Assembly (NCBI GenBank): GCA_964397445.1
Contig: CAYNHZ010000002.1
Location: 62,001-126,000 of the forward strand
Direction: 5' to 3'
DNA length: 64,000 nucleotides
Source of the DNA: CAYNHZ01 sp964397445
GTDB taxonomy: Bacteria > Bacteroidota > Bacteroidia > Bacteroidales > UBA932
The notes under the pieces are model-generated. The model was not told the DNA's origin and ran no database searches. It saw only the letters and a list, made by a program, of their open reading frames with translations. This document shows positions 27,145 to 36,900 of this stretch, piece by piece. Both the position numbers and the translations under genes were made by a program. The first letter of the stretch is position 1. Every line of letters starts with the position of its first letter.

Positions 27145-28275
27145 TTATTTATTGTTGTTTCTATAAATAGATAAAAGTTCCCCTGCTGCGGAAAATGAGT
27201 CCATTTTACCACTCAATACCTTATTTTCAAAAACTGGGAGAGATTCTATTATATCTTTGTTCTCATAAAACATCTCTTTTAGAGAATTATTGATGCTATC
27301 ATACATCCAAAATCTTGATTGCTCACGCCTTCTCTGTTTATAAAAACCATTCTTTCTTATTAGAGAAAAATATTCTTCTATTTTTGAATATATCTCATTC
27401 AATCCGGTTTTCTCCACCGCAGATGCTGTCAGGGCTGTTGGCACCCATCCCGATTCAGTAGGGGGGAATAGGTGTAGGGCATTCGCATAGAGAGCCCTCG
27501 CCATATTTGCTTTATCAATATTGTTTCCGTCTGCCTTATTGATGGTTATCAAGTCTGACATCTCCATTATCCCCCTCTTTATCCCTTGAAGATCGTCCCC
27601 CGCACCTGAAATCATAAGTAATAGGAAAAAATCGCTCATAGAGTGAACGGCAGTTTCAGATTGTCCGACACCTACTGTTTCAATAAATATCACATCGTAA
27701 CCTGCTGTTTCGCATAGTAATATCGTCTCACGGGTCTTTCTTGCCACTCCGCCAAGTGAGCCGGCACTCGGACTGGGTCTGATAAATGCATTTTTATCGT
27801 TGCATAAAGTCTCCATCCTGGTTTTATCCCCAAGAATACTCCCTTTGCTCTTCTCACTGCTAGGATCGATAGCGAGGACAGCAAGTTTGTGACCTTTTGA
27901 AGTTATTAGTCCTCCAAAAGACTCTATGAATGTACTTTTACCTGCACCGGGAACACCGGTAATACCTATCCTCATCGAATTAAATCTGTCAGAGATCTCC
28001 TGACATCTGACTATTAGCTCGTGTGCAATACCCCTATGTTCAGGTAATGAACTCTCAACAAGAGTAATAGCTTGACTAAGAATGGTTGTATTTCCAGCTA
28101 AAATTCCCTCCATATATTGATCAACCGTGTATAATGAACTCTTTTTCTTTAGAAATTTATTCAAATATGGATTGATAATTGGTGGTTGTTCAATTCCTTC
28201 ATTTATTACCAATGCTGTATCTCCATTTTTATACTCTTCAAAAAAATCTCCCTGATGTTTATTTTTATTTGCCAT
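27145..28275 (-). CDS. meaB: Methylmalonyl-CoA mutase-associated GTPase MeaB
   Basis: G3E-family GTPase that protects and loads the B12 cofactor of methylmalonyl-CoA mutase. The 376-aa protein contains Walker A GVPGAGKST at about residue 110, DPSSEKSKGSILGDKTRM (switch region), ETVGVGQSE and the base-recognition motif NKADG. An N-terminal helical arm and a C-terminal dimerisation part complete the family layout. Its presence implies a methylmalonyl-CoA mutase elsewhere in the genome, which fits succinate/propionate metabolism in this phylum. Middle gene of a minus-strand operon (DUF1573, meaB, exporter). Confidence 0.94.
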   Translation of the reverse strand: MANKNKHQGDFFEEYKNGDTALVINEGIEQPPIINPYLNKFLKKKSSLYTVDQYMEGILAGNTTILSQAITLVESSLPEHRGIAHELIVRCQEISDRFNSMRIGITGVPGAGKSTFIESFGGLITSKGHKLAVLAIDPSSEKSKGSILGDKTRMETLCNDKNAFIRPSPSAGSLGGVARKTRETILLCETAGYDVIFIETVGVGQSETAVHSMSDFFLLLMISGAGDDLQGIKRGIMEMSDLITINKADGNNIDKANMARALYANALHLFPPTESGWVPTALTASAVEKTGLNEIYSKIEEYFSLIRKNGFYKQRRREQSRFWMYDSINNSLKEMFYENKDIIESLPVFENKVLSGKMDSFSAAGELLSIYRNNNK

Positions 28276-28299
28276 AATTATATTTGTAGATTATAATTT

Positions 28300-29400
28300 T
28301 CACTCTATTTCTCCTGTGATAAAAATACTTACAAGTGGCCTTGATGGTGAATTGGTGATAATTGTAAGTATATAAAGAATTTCACCCTTATTTCCATTTT
28401 TTTCACTATCAATAGTTATCTCTATTTTACCACTTTTGCCAGATGTGACATTTTTAGTAAAATCGATATCTGCCCCCTCCTCGCTTGAGTCGATTTTGTA
28501 AAAGATCAGCTCCTCTTTCCCGAGATTTTTATATTCAAAAGTGACCTTCCCTTTCTCTCCCATTTTTAATTTTCCGAAACTTTCAGAAGAGGATGTAAAT
28601 TGGGGGAGAGATCCTTTTCTCCTATCAGTTTCAGATAAAGTCGAGAAGTTCTCTTTTATAAGGGCTTTTATCGCAATTTTCTTCTTATATTGTGTTCCGT
28701 TTATTGTCAAATTTGCGGTGAAAATATTTTTTCCCCACAAACAGGATGCTGTACATTTTGTGTCAATCAAACAAACCAATCTCCCTTTTGAATTTGGTGG
28801 AATGGGGTTTGGCTTTAATGATAGAGACAGCCCCGGTGTTAAATTGTTAAAAGCAACATTAATCGATTTCGAAGAGATGTTTGCAATCTCAACCTCCTCG
28901 TTTTTGGATAAGCCTTGTTCTATCTGCCCCATATCAAGACTCTCTTCCCTCATACCAAATCCACCTATATTGTAAGAATACAGGTCTTTGAGACTCTTAG
29001 CTTTATCGTGAACAATTCCCTTTATTCGTAGTATTATCGGCTTGTTAATATCTGAAATATAGGTAGTTATCGATTTGTCAAATGGGTATGGTCCAATATC
29101 GTTTTTGAAAACAATATTAATCTCCCCTTTTTCCCCAGGCATAATAGGTTTTTTTGTCCACGTGGGGTCGGTGCATCCGCAAGAGGTTATAACCCGATGT
29201 ATTACTATAGGCTTTTTACTGATATTGGTCAATGTGAATGTGCATCTTTTGTTCCCTTCATCTATCAGCAAATCACCAAAATCGTGAGTTGTTTTATCAA
29301 ATTTAACAACACCTGCAAATTCGTTTTGTCCATTTAAATGTAAAGTTGGGAATAGCAGGCAAATAACAAATAAAATTAAAGTATGATTTATTCTCCCCAT
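28300..29400 (-). CDS. DUF1573-domain secreted protein
   Basis: A 366-aa exported protein. A signal peptide (about residues 1-24) is followed by an N-terminal DUF1573 domain (VVKFDKTTHDFGDLLIDEGNKR, then TSCGCTDPTWTKKPIMPGEKGEINI), an ASPM/SPD-2/Hydin-like Ig fold. Similar beta-rich segments follow (about 150-250 and 275-360) with GKMGEKGKVTFEYKN-like patterns, so the protein probably holds three Ig-like modules. The TSCGCT cysteine pair is characteristic of the family; the role is unknown. First gene of the operon, expressed from one half of the divergent promoter at 29412-29450. Confidence 0.85.
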   Translation of the reverse strand: MGRINHTLILFVICLLFPTLHLNGQNEFAGVVKFDKTTHDFGDLLIDEGNKRCTFTLTNISKKPIVIHRVITSCGCTDPTWTKKPIMPGEKGEINIVFKNDIGPYPFDKSITTYISDINKPIILRIKGIVHDKAKSLKDLYSYNIGGFGMREESLDMGQIEQGLSKNEEVEIANISSKSINVAFNNLTPGLSLSLKPNPIPPNSKGRLVCLIDTKCTASCLWGKNIFTANLTINGTQYKKKIAIKALIKENFSTLSETDRRKGSLPQFTSSSESFGKLKMGEKGKVTFEYKNLGKEELIFYKIDSSEEGADIDFTKNVTSGKSGKIEITIDSEKNGNKGEILYILTIITNSPSRPLVSIFITGEIE

Positions 29401-29411
29401 CTTCTCTATTT

Positions 29412-29450
29412 TTTGACAAAGATAGATAAATAGTACATATCTTTGTCAAT
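29412..29450. promoter_or_regulatory. Symmetric divergent promoter formed by a 12-bp inverted repeat
   Basis: A perfect inverted repeat, TTGACAAAGATA (29413-29424) and TATCTTTGTCAA (29438-29449), around a 13-base centre. Each arm supplies the TTG of one promoter and the TATCTTTG -7 box of the opposite one, with a spacing of 22 bases in both directions. The plus promoter serves the M16 protease gene at 29477; the minus promoter serves the DUF1573 gene, whose start codon is 13 bases past its -7 box. Confidence 0.65.
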
Positions 29451-29476
29451 CATTACCAAAACCAATATTTTAAAAA

Positions 29477-32377
29477 ATGAAACATTTATTCAAAATCGGA
29501 TTACTTCTTTTAGTTGTCCTCTCGACATCTTGTGTAAAACAGAAGTTTGAAACATTTTCTAATGATCCGTCATTAACTCGCATTTACACCCTTGATAATG
29601 GTTTGAAGGTGTATATGAGTGTAAATAAGGATGAACCACGAATCAATGCTCATATTGCTGTGAGGGTGGGTGGTAAAAACGACCCACACGAAACCACAGG
29701 ACTTGCCCACTATTTTGAACATCTTATGTTTAAAGGGACTGAGCAATTTGGTACTCAAAACTTCGAGTTGGAGAAACCTCTTCTTGATGAGATAGAAAAT
29801 CAATTTGAAAAATATCGTCAGACAACTGATGAGGCAGAAAGGGCTGCGATTTATAAAGTTATTGACTCTATATCATACGAGGCTTCGAAAATTGCTATTC
29901 CGAATGAATATGATAAATTGATGGCAGCTATCGGTGCAAGTGGTACCAATGCTTATACCTCTTATGATCAGACAGTTTATACTGAGAATATTCCGTCAAA
30001 TCAATTGGAAAATTGGGCTAAGATACAGTCGGATAGATTCTCTAATAATGTTATCAGAGGATTCCATACCGAACTTGAAACAGTATATGAAGAGAAGAAT
30101 ATGTCATTGACAAGGGATGGAGATAAGCTTTTTGATGCAATGTTCGCTTCTCTTTTTAAAAAACACCCATACGGAACACAAACTATTTTGGGTACTCAGC
30201 AGCATCTTAAAAATCCATCAATTACCAATATTAAAAAATATTATAAAGAGTGGTATGTTGCTAATAATATGGCTATTTGTCTCTCAGGAGATCTTGATCC
30301 GGATGCTACAATAGAGATTATCAATAAATATTTCGGACAATTAAAACCAAATCCAGAGTTAAGCAGATTGAAGTTTGAAAAAGAGGATCCTATTACCGAA
30401 CCTGTAGTTACAGATGTTTACGGACTTGAGTCTGAGAGTATCTTATTGGCTTGGAGATTTCCGGCATCCAATGATAAAGAGATCATTAAATTGAGACTTC
30501 TTTCACAAATTTTATATAACGGAGTTGCAGGTTTGATCGACTTAGATGTCAATCAACAACAAAAAGTGATAGGAGCAGGTGGCGGAATGTATGGACTTGC
30601 AGACTATTCTATTTTTCTTTTAATGGCTCAACCAAAGCATGGTCAAACCCTTGATCAAGTGAAGGATATTCTTCTTTGTGAAATTGAAAAAGTTAAAAAA
30701 GGGGAATTTGATGATAACCTTTTGAAATCGGTTGTAAACAATTATAAAAGATATAAAATATACAATCTTGAGAGTATCAATGGAAGGGTAAACGGATATG
30801 TAGATTGTTTTGTAAACGATATCTCTTGGGGTGATTATGTAAATGAAGTGAATCTTATGTCGGCCATCACCAAAGATGAGTTAGTTGCCTATGCAAATGA
30901 GTATTTCAAAGAGAATTACGCATATGTGCGTAAAAATGAAGGGAAAGATAAAGAGGCTGTTAAAATATCAAAACCTAAAATTACCCCTATTTTCACTAAT
31001 CGTGATACAGCAAGTGCTTTTTTGAGGAGCGTTCAATCTTTCCAAGTTAAGCCTATTGAGCCTGTGTTTGTTGATTATCAAAAAGATATGAGTAAACTCT
31101 CTACTAAAAACGGGGTAGAGTTACTCTATAAGAAAAATGTTACAAATGAACTTTTCAGCCTTGTATATCTCTTTGATTTTGGAAGGAATGAAGATAAAGT
31201 CCTTGCACACGCTGTTGAGTATTTGGATTATCTCGGAACAAGTACAATGACACCGGAGCAGATTAAGCAAACTTTTTACTCATTGGCTTGCGACTTCACA
31301 GTAACAACTTCTACCGATAGAACTTATGTTACCCTTTCAGGTCTTAATGAGAATATGAAAGAGGCAGTAACATTATTTGAAACTCTTCTTGCTGATGCTC
31401 AACCAAATCCCGATGCACTTAAAGAGATGAATGAGATAACATTGAAGGATATGGATAATGCTAAGTTGGATCAATCATATAATGTTTCAATGCTCTCATC
31501 TTATGCGAGATTTGGTCCAAAGTCACCTGCTACCAATATTTTGACTAAAGTGGAGTTAAATGCCCTTACAGGTGAGCAATTGGTGGGAAAAATTCACAAT
31601 TTAAATAGCTTCGAGCACTCTATATTGTATTATGGTCCACTTTCGGATGCGGAGATTATAGATATGATCAACACACTTCACAAAGTTCCTGAAAAATTGA
31701 CCAAAGTGGAGAAAAACAAATCTTTCGTCTATCTTCCAACTACTGAAAATAGTGTAATTTTGGCTCCATACGATGCTAAGCAGATTTATCTTCTATCGAG
31801 CTCGAACAGAGGGGAAAAATATGACCCTGCGAACGCACCTATGATTGCAATGTATAATGAATACTTCGGTTCAGGAATGAATTCAATTGTTTTTCAAGAG
31901 ATGAGAGAAGCTCGTGGTCTTGCATATTCCGCAAGGGCAGGCATTGTAACTCCTAATAATATCGAAATACCATATATTTACACCAATTTTATTGCTACTC
32001 AGAATGATAAGATGATGGATGCAATTAATGCATTTGATGATATTATCAACAATATGCCTGTTTCGGAAAATGCATTCAAAATCGCTAAAGAGTCTCTCCT
32101 TACAAATATCAGGACCTCAAGAATTGTTAAGAGTGATGTTCTTTGGTCATATATCTCTTCGAGAAAACTTGGAATGGAATATGATATTAATAAGGATATT
32201 TTTGAGAAGGTTCAAGGATATACAATGAAGGATGTTATCGATTTTCAACAGAAATGGGTTAAAGGGAGAAAATATACAATTGCCATACTTGGTGATGCTA
32301 AAGATTTAGATCTCAAGAGTCTTGAAAAAATTGGTAAGATTAAGAGGGTTGAGACAAAAGAGATTTTCGGATACTAA
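29477..32377 (+). CDS. M16-family zinc protease, lipoprotein
   Basis: A 966-aa pitrilysin/insulinase-type protease. The N terminus is a lipoprotein signal with Cys19 in LSTSC, so it is anchored in the periplasm or outer membrane. The active-site motif HxxEH is present (H78, E81, H82 in HYFEHLMFKGT), with the distal zinc ligand in ETVYEEKNMS. A second M16 half without the zinc motif follows (from about residue 520; later QEMREARGLAYSAR, the Arg/Tyr substrate motif). This is the two-domain fusion layout expected of a clamp-shaped peptidase. Confidence 0.93.
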   Translation: MKHLFKIGLLLLVVLSTSCVKQKFETFSNDPSLTRIYTLDNGLKVYMSVNKDEPRINAHIAVRVGGKNDPHETTGLAHYFEHLMFKGTEQFGTQNFELEKPLLDEIENQFEKYRQTTDEAERAAIYKVIDSISYEASKIAIPNEYDKLMAAIGASGTNAYTSYDQTVYTENIPSNQLENWAKIQSDRFSNNVIRGFHTELETVYEEKNMSLTRDGDKLFDAMFASLFKKHPYGTQTILGTQQHLKNPSITNIKKYYKEWYVANNMAICLSGDLDPDATIEIINKYFGQLKPNPELSRLKFEKEDPITEPVVTDVYGLESESILLAWRFPASNDKEIIKLRLLSQILYNGVAGLIDLDVNQQQKVIGAGGGMYGLADYSIFLLMAQPKHGQTLDQVKDILLCEIEKVKKGEFDDNLLKSVVNNYKRYKIYNLESINGRVNGYVDCFVNDISWGDYVNEVNLMSAITKDELVAYANEYFKENYAYVRKNEGKDKEAVKISKPKITPIFTNRDTASAFLRSVQSFQVKPIEPVFVDYQKDMSKLSTKNGVELLYKKNVTNELFSLVYLFDFGRNEDKVLAHAVEYLDYLGTSTMTPEQIKQTFYSLACDFTVTTSTDRTYVTLSGLNENMKEAVTLFETLLADAQPNPDALKEMNEITLKDMDNAKLDQSYNVSMLSSYARFGPKSPATNILTKVELNALTGEQLVGKIHNLNSFEHSILYYGPLSDAEIIDMINTLHKVPEKLTKVEKNKSFVYLPTTENSVILAPYDAKQIYLLSSSNRGEKYDPANAPMIAMYNEYFGSGMNSIVFQEMREARGLAYSARAGIVTPNNIEIPYIYTNFIATQNDKMMDAINAFDDIINNMPVSENAFKIAKESLLTNIRTSRIVKSDVLWSYISSRKLGMEYDINKDIFEKVQGYTMKDVIDFQQKWVKGRKYTIAILGDAKDLDLKSLEKIGKIKRVETKEIFGY

Positions 32378-32391
32378 CCTTATAATTCAAT

Positions 32392-32422
32392 TTTGGTGAA
32401 TTGTCTCTTTTGATTATATTTG
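32392..32422 (+). promoter_or_regulatory. Bacteroidetes-type promoter for ferredoxin
   Basis: TTTG at 32392-32395, 19 bases, TAtaTTTG at 32415-32422; the start codon is 38 bases downstream. An exact consensus match. Confidence 0.82.
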
Positions 32423-32460
32423 CATTTTAAACTAAATAAACAACTAATTAACCAAATATT

Positions 32461-32631
32461 ATGGCACATAAAATTGATCCAGATGCTTGTGTAGCTTGCG
32501 GCTCTTGCATTGACGAATGCCCGGTAGGGGCGATTATCGCAGGTGATGTTTATAAAATTGATCCCGATACTTGCGCCGATTGCGGTACTTGTGTAGATTC
32601 TTGTCCTAACTCTGCAATCTCTCAAGCATAA
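32461..32631 (+). CDS. 2[4Fe-4S] ferredoxin
   Basis: A 56-aa clostridial-type ferredoxin that carries electrons at low potential in the cytoplasm. Two cluster-binding motifs CxxCxxCxxxCP are visible: the first with Cys10, Cys13, Cys16, Cys20 and the second with Cys38, Cys41, Cys44, Cys48. The internal two-fold repeat (KIDPDxC at both halves) is obvious. It stands as a single gene with its own promoter and a strong terminator, which fits an abundant electron carrier in an anaerobe. It is too short for many gene finders. Confidence 0.95.
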   Translation: MAHKIDPDACVACGSCIDECPVGAIIAGDVYKIDPDTCADCGTCVDSCPNSAISQA

Positions 32632-32650
32632 TTCAAGCTCAAGATTAACA

Positions 32651-32702
32651 AGAAAGGATAACTAAAAGTGAGACCACTTTTGGTTATCCTTTCTTTCTTT
32701 TT
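32651..32702 (+). terminator. Strong intrinsic terminator after ferredoxin
   Basis: A 20-bp stem (32651-32670 with 32675-32694, one G-T wobble) and a 4-base loop AGAC, followed by a T-rich tract. It lies between the ferredoxin gene and the convergent methylglyoxal synthase gene. Confidence 0.88.
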
Positions 32703-32743
32703 GAAATCCAATTTTATATCTCAATAAATCAGACTGCTATGGT

Positions 32744-33199
32744 TTAAACTATCCTATTGAGATATTCTGAGTAGTCTTTCATTATTCTTGTGTAATCTCT
32801 TTTGAAGAGGGGAGATGATATTAGGAAATCTGCTGTGGATCTGTTACAAGCTGTCGGTATATTGTAGAGGCTAGATATACGCAAGAGTGCTTTAACATCA
32901 ACATCATGAGGCTGTGGCTGCATTGGATCCCATAAAAATATTACCATATCTATTTTACCTTCAGCTATTAGTGCTCCAAGCTGTTGGTCCCCTCCGAGTG
33001 GACCAGATTTCAACCTTACTATGTCTAATTTTTTGTCTGCATCCAAATCCTCTTGAAGAGCCTCGGAAACAAGTTTTCCTGTTGTTCCAGTGCATACAAG
33101 TTTATAATTCTCCAAAGTCCCTTTGTTAAACTTTACCCACTCGATAAGATCCTTTTTCCTATTGTCGTGAGCAACTAATGCAATTGTTTGTATTTTCAT
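32744..33199 (-). CDS. mgsA: Methylglyoxal synthase
   Basis: Turns dihydroxyacetone phosphate into methylglyoxal and phosphate, a bypass of lower glycolysis under phosphate limitation. I use ATG at 33199 (151 aa, MKIQTIALVAHD), the length of the E. coli enzyme; the longer frame to 33259 overlaps mnmD. Catalytic and binding residues are in place: Asp71 in SGPLGGDQQ, His98 in PHDVD, and TGTTG for phosphate binding. It follows mnmD after 19 bases and converges on the ferredoxin terminator. Confidence 0.95.
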   Translation of the reverse strand: MKIQTIALVAHDNRKKDLIEWVKFNKGTLENYKLVCTGTTGKLVSEALQEDLDADKKLDIVRLKSGPLGGDQQLGALIAEGKIDMVIFLWDPMQPQPHDVDVKALLRISSLYNIPTACNRSTADFLISSPLFKRDYTRIMKDYSEYLNRIV

Positions 33200-33218
33200 A
33201 TCTTTAAATATTATATAA

Positions 33219-33884
33219 TTACTTGAAAGCAAGTAAACTGTGCCTTTTGTTTCCGGCACCTTTAATTCGTTTTACATTAAACCCAACATCTCTAAGAGCT
33301 TGTTTTACAATCCCTTTTGAAGAGTATGTTATAAAAATGGAGCCGCTGTTCATAGCAGAATATATTTTACTAAAAATCTCTATTCCCCATATCTGTGGCT
33401 GAGTATTTGGTGAAAATGGATCGAAATAGACTATATCAATCTTTTTGTCAAAATTGTATTCGAGAAAATCGCATTTTACCTTCCTTAGAAAAAAATTATC
33501 TGTGATTTCATTATATCTCTCCCAAACTGATGTGTGTATATCATTGAAAATACTATTATTACCATAATTCAATAATTTATATTCATCCTCTTGGAGGGGA
33601 TATTTTTCTAATGTATCGTAATAAATTTTCGGTCTATTTTCTATAGAAAATTTTTCGATTGACAGGGTAGTGAGAAGGGTATTTAATCCTGTTCCAAATC
33701 CAAATTCAATAATATTAATTGTCTTTTTATCTTTATGATTATTAATAAAGTATGATAAGCCGTTGTCTATGAAAAGATATTGTGATTCTTGGATTGCACC
33801 TGTACAAGAGTGATAACTTTCGCCGAAGATATCGGAGAATATTGATGGTGATCCATCTTGTGTATCTATAAGGTGTCGATTCAT
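33219..33884 (-). CDS. mnmD: tRNA (mnm5s2U34) methyltransferase MnmD
   Basis: SAM-dependent methyltransferase that adds the last methyl group to the wobble uridine of some tRNAs. The 221-aa protein corresponds to the stand-alone methyltransferase half of MnmC (DUF752). Signatures: SIFSDIFGESYHS near the N terminus, the SAM-binding NIIEFGFGTGLNTL, and YFDPFSPNTQPQIWG with the adjoining KIYSAMNSGSIFITYSSKG. The FAD-dependent oxidase half of E. coli MnmC is absent, as in other Bacteroidetes. It is divergent from secA. Confidence 0.9.
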   Translation of the reverse strand: MNRHLIDTQDGSPSIFSDIFGESYHSCTGAIQESQYLFIDNGLSYFINNHKDKKTINIIEFGFGTGLNTLLTTLSIEKFSIENRPKIYYDTLEKYPLQEDEYKLLNYGNNSIFNDIHTSVWERYNEITDNFFLRKVKCDFLEYNFDKKIDIVYFDPFSPNTQPQIWGIEIFSKIYSAMNSGSIFITYSSKGIVKQALRDVGFNVKRIKGAGNKRHSLLAFK

Positions 33885-33958
33885 TTTATTATGGCAAAAT
33901 TAGTAATAAATAATGTTATTTAGTTATCTTTGTAAGTTGGACTAAATAAAACAATTTT

Positions 33959-36900
33959 ATGGCATCATTTAATGTAATATTACAGAAACTTTTCGGGTCT
34001 AAGGCAGATAGAGATATGAAGCAGATAAAACCTATCCTTGAGAAGGTTATAGCTGCATACTCAAAAATCGACAAACTCTCTGATGACGATTTGAGGGGAG
34101 AAACCGAGAAGATAAAAGGGATTATTAAGGGGAGAATAGCTGATGATGAGGCACGCAAGAAGGAGTTACGGGATCAGCTGAAGGATGTGGATATTGACCC
34201 TGAGAAGAAAGAAGAACTTGCTACAGAGGTAGATAAACTTACCAAAAGAATAGATGAGAACATTGAGAAAGTCCTTATGGAGGTGCTTCCAGATGTTTTT
34301 TCCATAATGAAATCAACTGCAAGACGATTTAAAGAGAATAAAGAGATTGTTGTGACAGCCTCAGATCTCGATAGAGAGTTTAGTACAAAACACGATTTTG
34401 TAACTATTGAGGGTGATAAAGCAATATGGAAAAATACTTGGATTGCAGGGGGAAATCCTATTGTTTGGGATATGGTTCATTATGATGTTCAGCTTATTGG
34501 AGGTATTGTGTTGCATCAAGGTAAGATCTCTGAGATGGCTACCGGTGAGGGTAAAACCCTTGTTGCTACATTGCCTGTTTTCCTTAATGCCCTCGCAGGA
34601 AAAGGGGTTCATATTGTCACTGTAAACGACTATCTTTCAAAACGTGACTCTGAATGGATGGGTCCTTTATATCAGTTCCATGGACTTAGAGTAGATTGTA
34701 TCGACAAGCATCAACCCAATTCTGAGGGGAGAAAAAAAGCCTATCGTGCCGATATCACATTTGGAACAAATAATGAATTTGGTTTTGATTATTTGAGGGA
34801 TAATATGGCGATTGATCCTCAGGATCTCGTGCAAAAGAAACACCACTATGCCATTGTCGATGAGGTTGACTCTGTTTTGATTGATGATGCGAGGACACCT
34901 CTTATCATATCCGGACCTGTCCCGAAAGGAGATGATCAACAGTTTGGTGAATACAAACCTTACATTGAAAAGATATACAATATCCAAAAACAATTAGTCG
35001 GTAAATTATTGGTCGATGCAAAAAAACTTATTGCTGAGGGCAATGAGGCGGAAGGGGGAAAATTGTTATTGAGAGCTCACAAGGGATTGCCTAAATATAA
35101 TCCACTTATTAAATATTTATCAGAGCCGGGCATTAAACAGTTGCTCAATAAGGCTGAAAATTACTATATGCAGGATAACAATAAGCAGATGTATATAGTA
35201 ACAGATGAACTCTACTTTGTAATTGATGAGAAACAAAAGTCTGTTGAGATGACAGATAAAGGGAATGATCTTATCTCCGAGAATCTTGACGACAATAAGT
35301 TTTTTGTTTTGCCGGATATAGGTAGCGACATTTCAGATTTGGAGAAGTTAAATATCTCTGGGGAGGAGAAGCAAGCAAAAAAAGATGAATTGATGGCAGA
35401 TTATGCTATGAAATCTGAGAGGGTTCACACTGTCAATCAGCTCCTTAAAGCATACGCTATGTTTGAGAAGGATGTTGAATATGTGGTGATGGATAATAAG
35501 ATAAAGATTGTAGATGAGCAGACCGGTCGTATTCTTGAGGGAAGGCGCTATTCAGATGGTCTTCACCAAGCGATAGAGGCTAAAGAGAATGTAAAGGTTG
35601 AGGCTGCTACTCAAACATTTGCAACTATTACCCTTCAGAATTATTTTAGGATGTATCATAAACTTGCAGGTATGACGGGAACGGCAGAGACAGAAGCCGG
35701 TGAGTTTTGGTCAATCTATAAATTGGATGTTGTGGTTATCCCTACAAACAGACCTGTAGTCAGAATTGATGAAAATGATTTGATTTATAAGACTAAGAAG
35801 GAGAAATATAATGCTGTAATTCAGAAAATAGTTGAACTAACCGAGGCAGGTCGTCCTGTATTGGTAGGTACAACATCTGTTGAGATCTCAGAACTTCTTA
35901 GCAGAATGTTGAAAATGAGGGGCATTAAACATAATGTTTTAAATGCTAAACAGCACGCTCGAGAGGCAGAAATAGTTGCTTATGCAGGACAGGCTGGGAC
36001 AGTTACCATTGCTACAAATATGGCAGGTCGTGGTACCGACATTAAGCTCGGAGATGGTGTTAAAGCTGCTGGAGGTCTCGCTATCATAGGTACAGAAAGA
36101 CACGATAGTAGGCGTGTTGACAGACAGTTACGTGGTAGAGCAGGTCGTCAGGGTGATCCTGGATCATCCGCTTTCTTTGTCTCTTTGGAAGATGATTTGA
36201 TGCGTCTTTTCGGATCTGAGAGAATTGCTTCGCTTGTAGATAAAATGGGACTTGAAGAAGGTGAGGTTTTACAACACTCTATGCTATCAAATTCAATAGA
36301 GAGAGCACAACGAAAGGTTGAGGAGAATAACTTTGGGATAAGAAAGCGTCTTCTTGAGTATGATGATGTTATGAATTCACAAAGGGAGGTGATCTATACC
36401 AAAAGACGTAATGCTTTGTACGGAGAGCGGATCGATGTTGACATTATGAATATGATGGGTGATTATTGTGAGATTCTCGCAGATAATTCAAAAGATATGA
36501 GTTTCACCGAATTCAATACTGAAGTTCTGCGCACATTGTCTATGGACACCAATATGGACGAGGCGTTTTATAAAGATGCAAATACCAATCAGATTGCTGA
36601 CAAACTATACGAGCATCTCAAGTCTGAATATAACAGACGGACAGATATAATGGTCAATCAGGCTTGGCCGATTATTAAGGCTATTTATGAAAGGCAAGGT
36701 GCTTCATACGAAAATATTGCTGTTCCTGTTGGTGATTCGAATAAGATAATGCAAGTTGTTCTTGATCTGAGAAAAGCTTATGATACTAAAGGTAGAGAGC
36801 TGATACGGACTGTAAATAAGACAATTACTTTATTGATGATTGACGAATATTGGAAGGAACACCTTCGTGAAATGGATGATTTGAAACAATCTGTACAGAA

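Noticed and set aside
32380..32625. Minus-strand frame opposite the ferredoxin gene
   Set aside because: It mirrors a complete 2[4Fe-4S] ferredoxin with promoter and terminator; its Ile/Thr/Cys-poor translation has no family resemblance.
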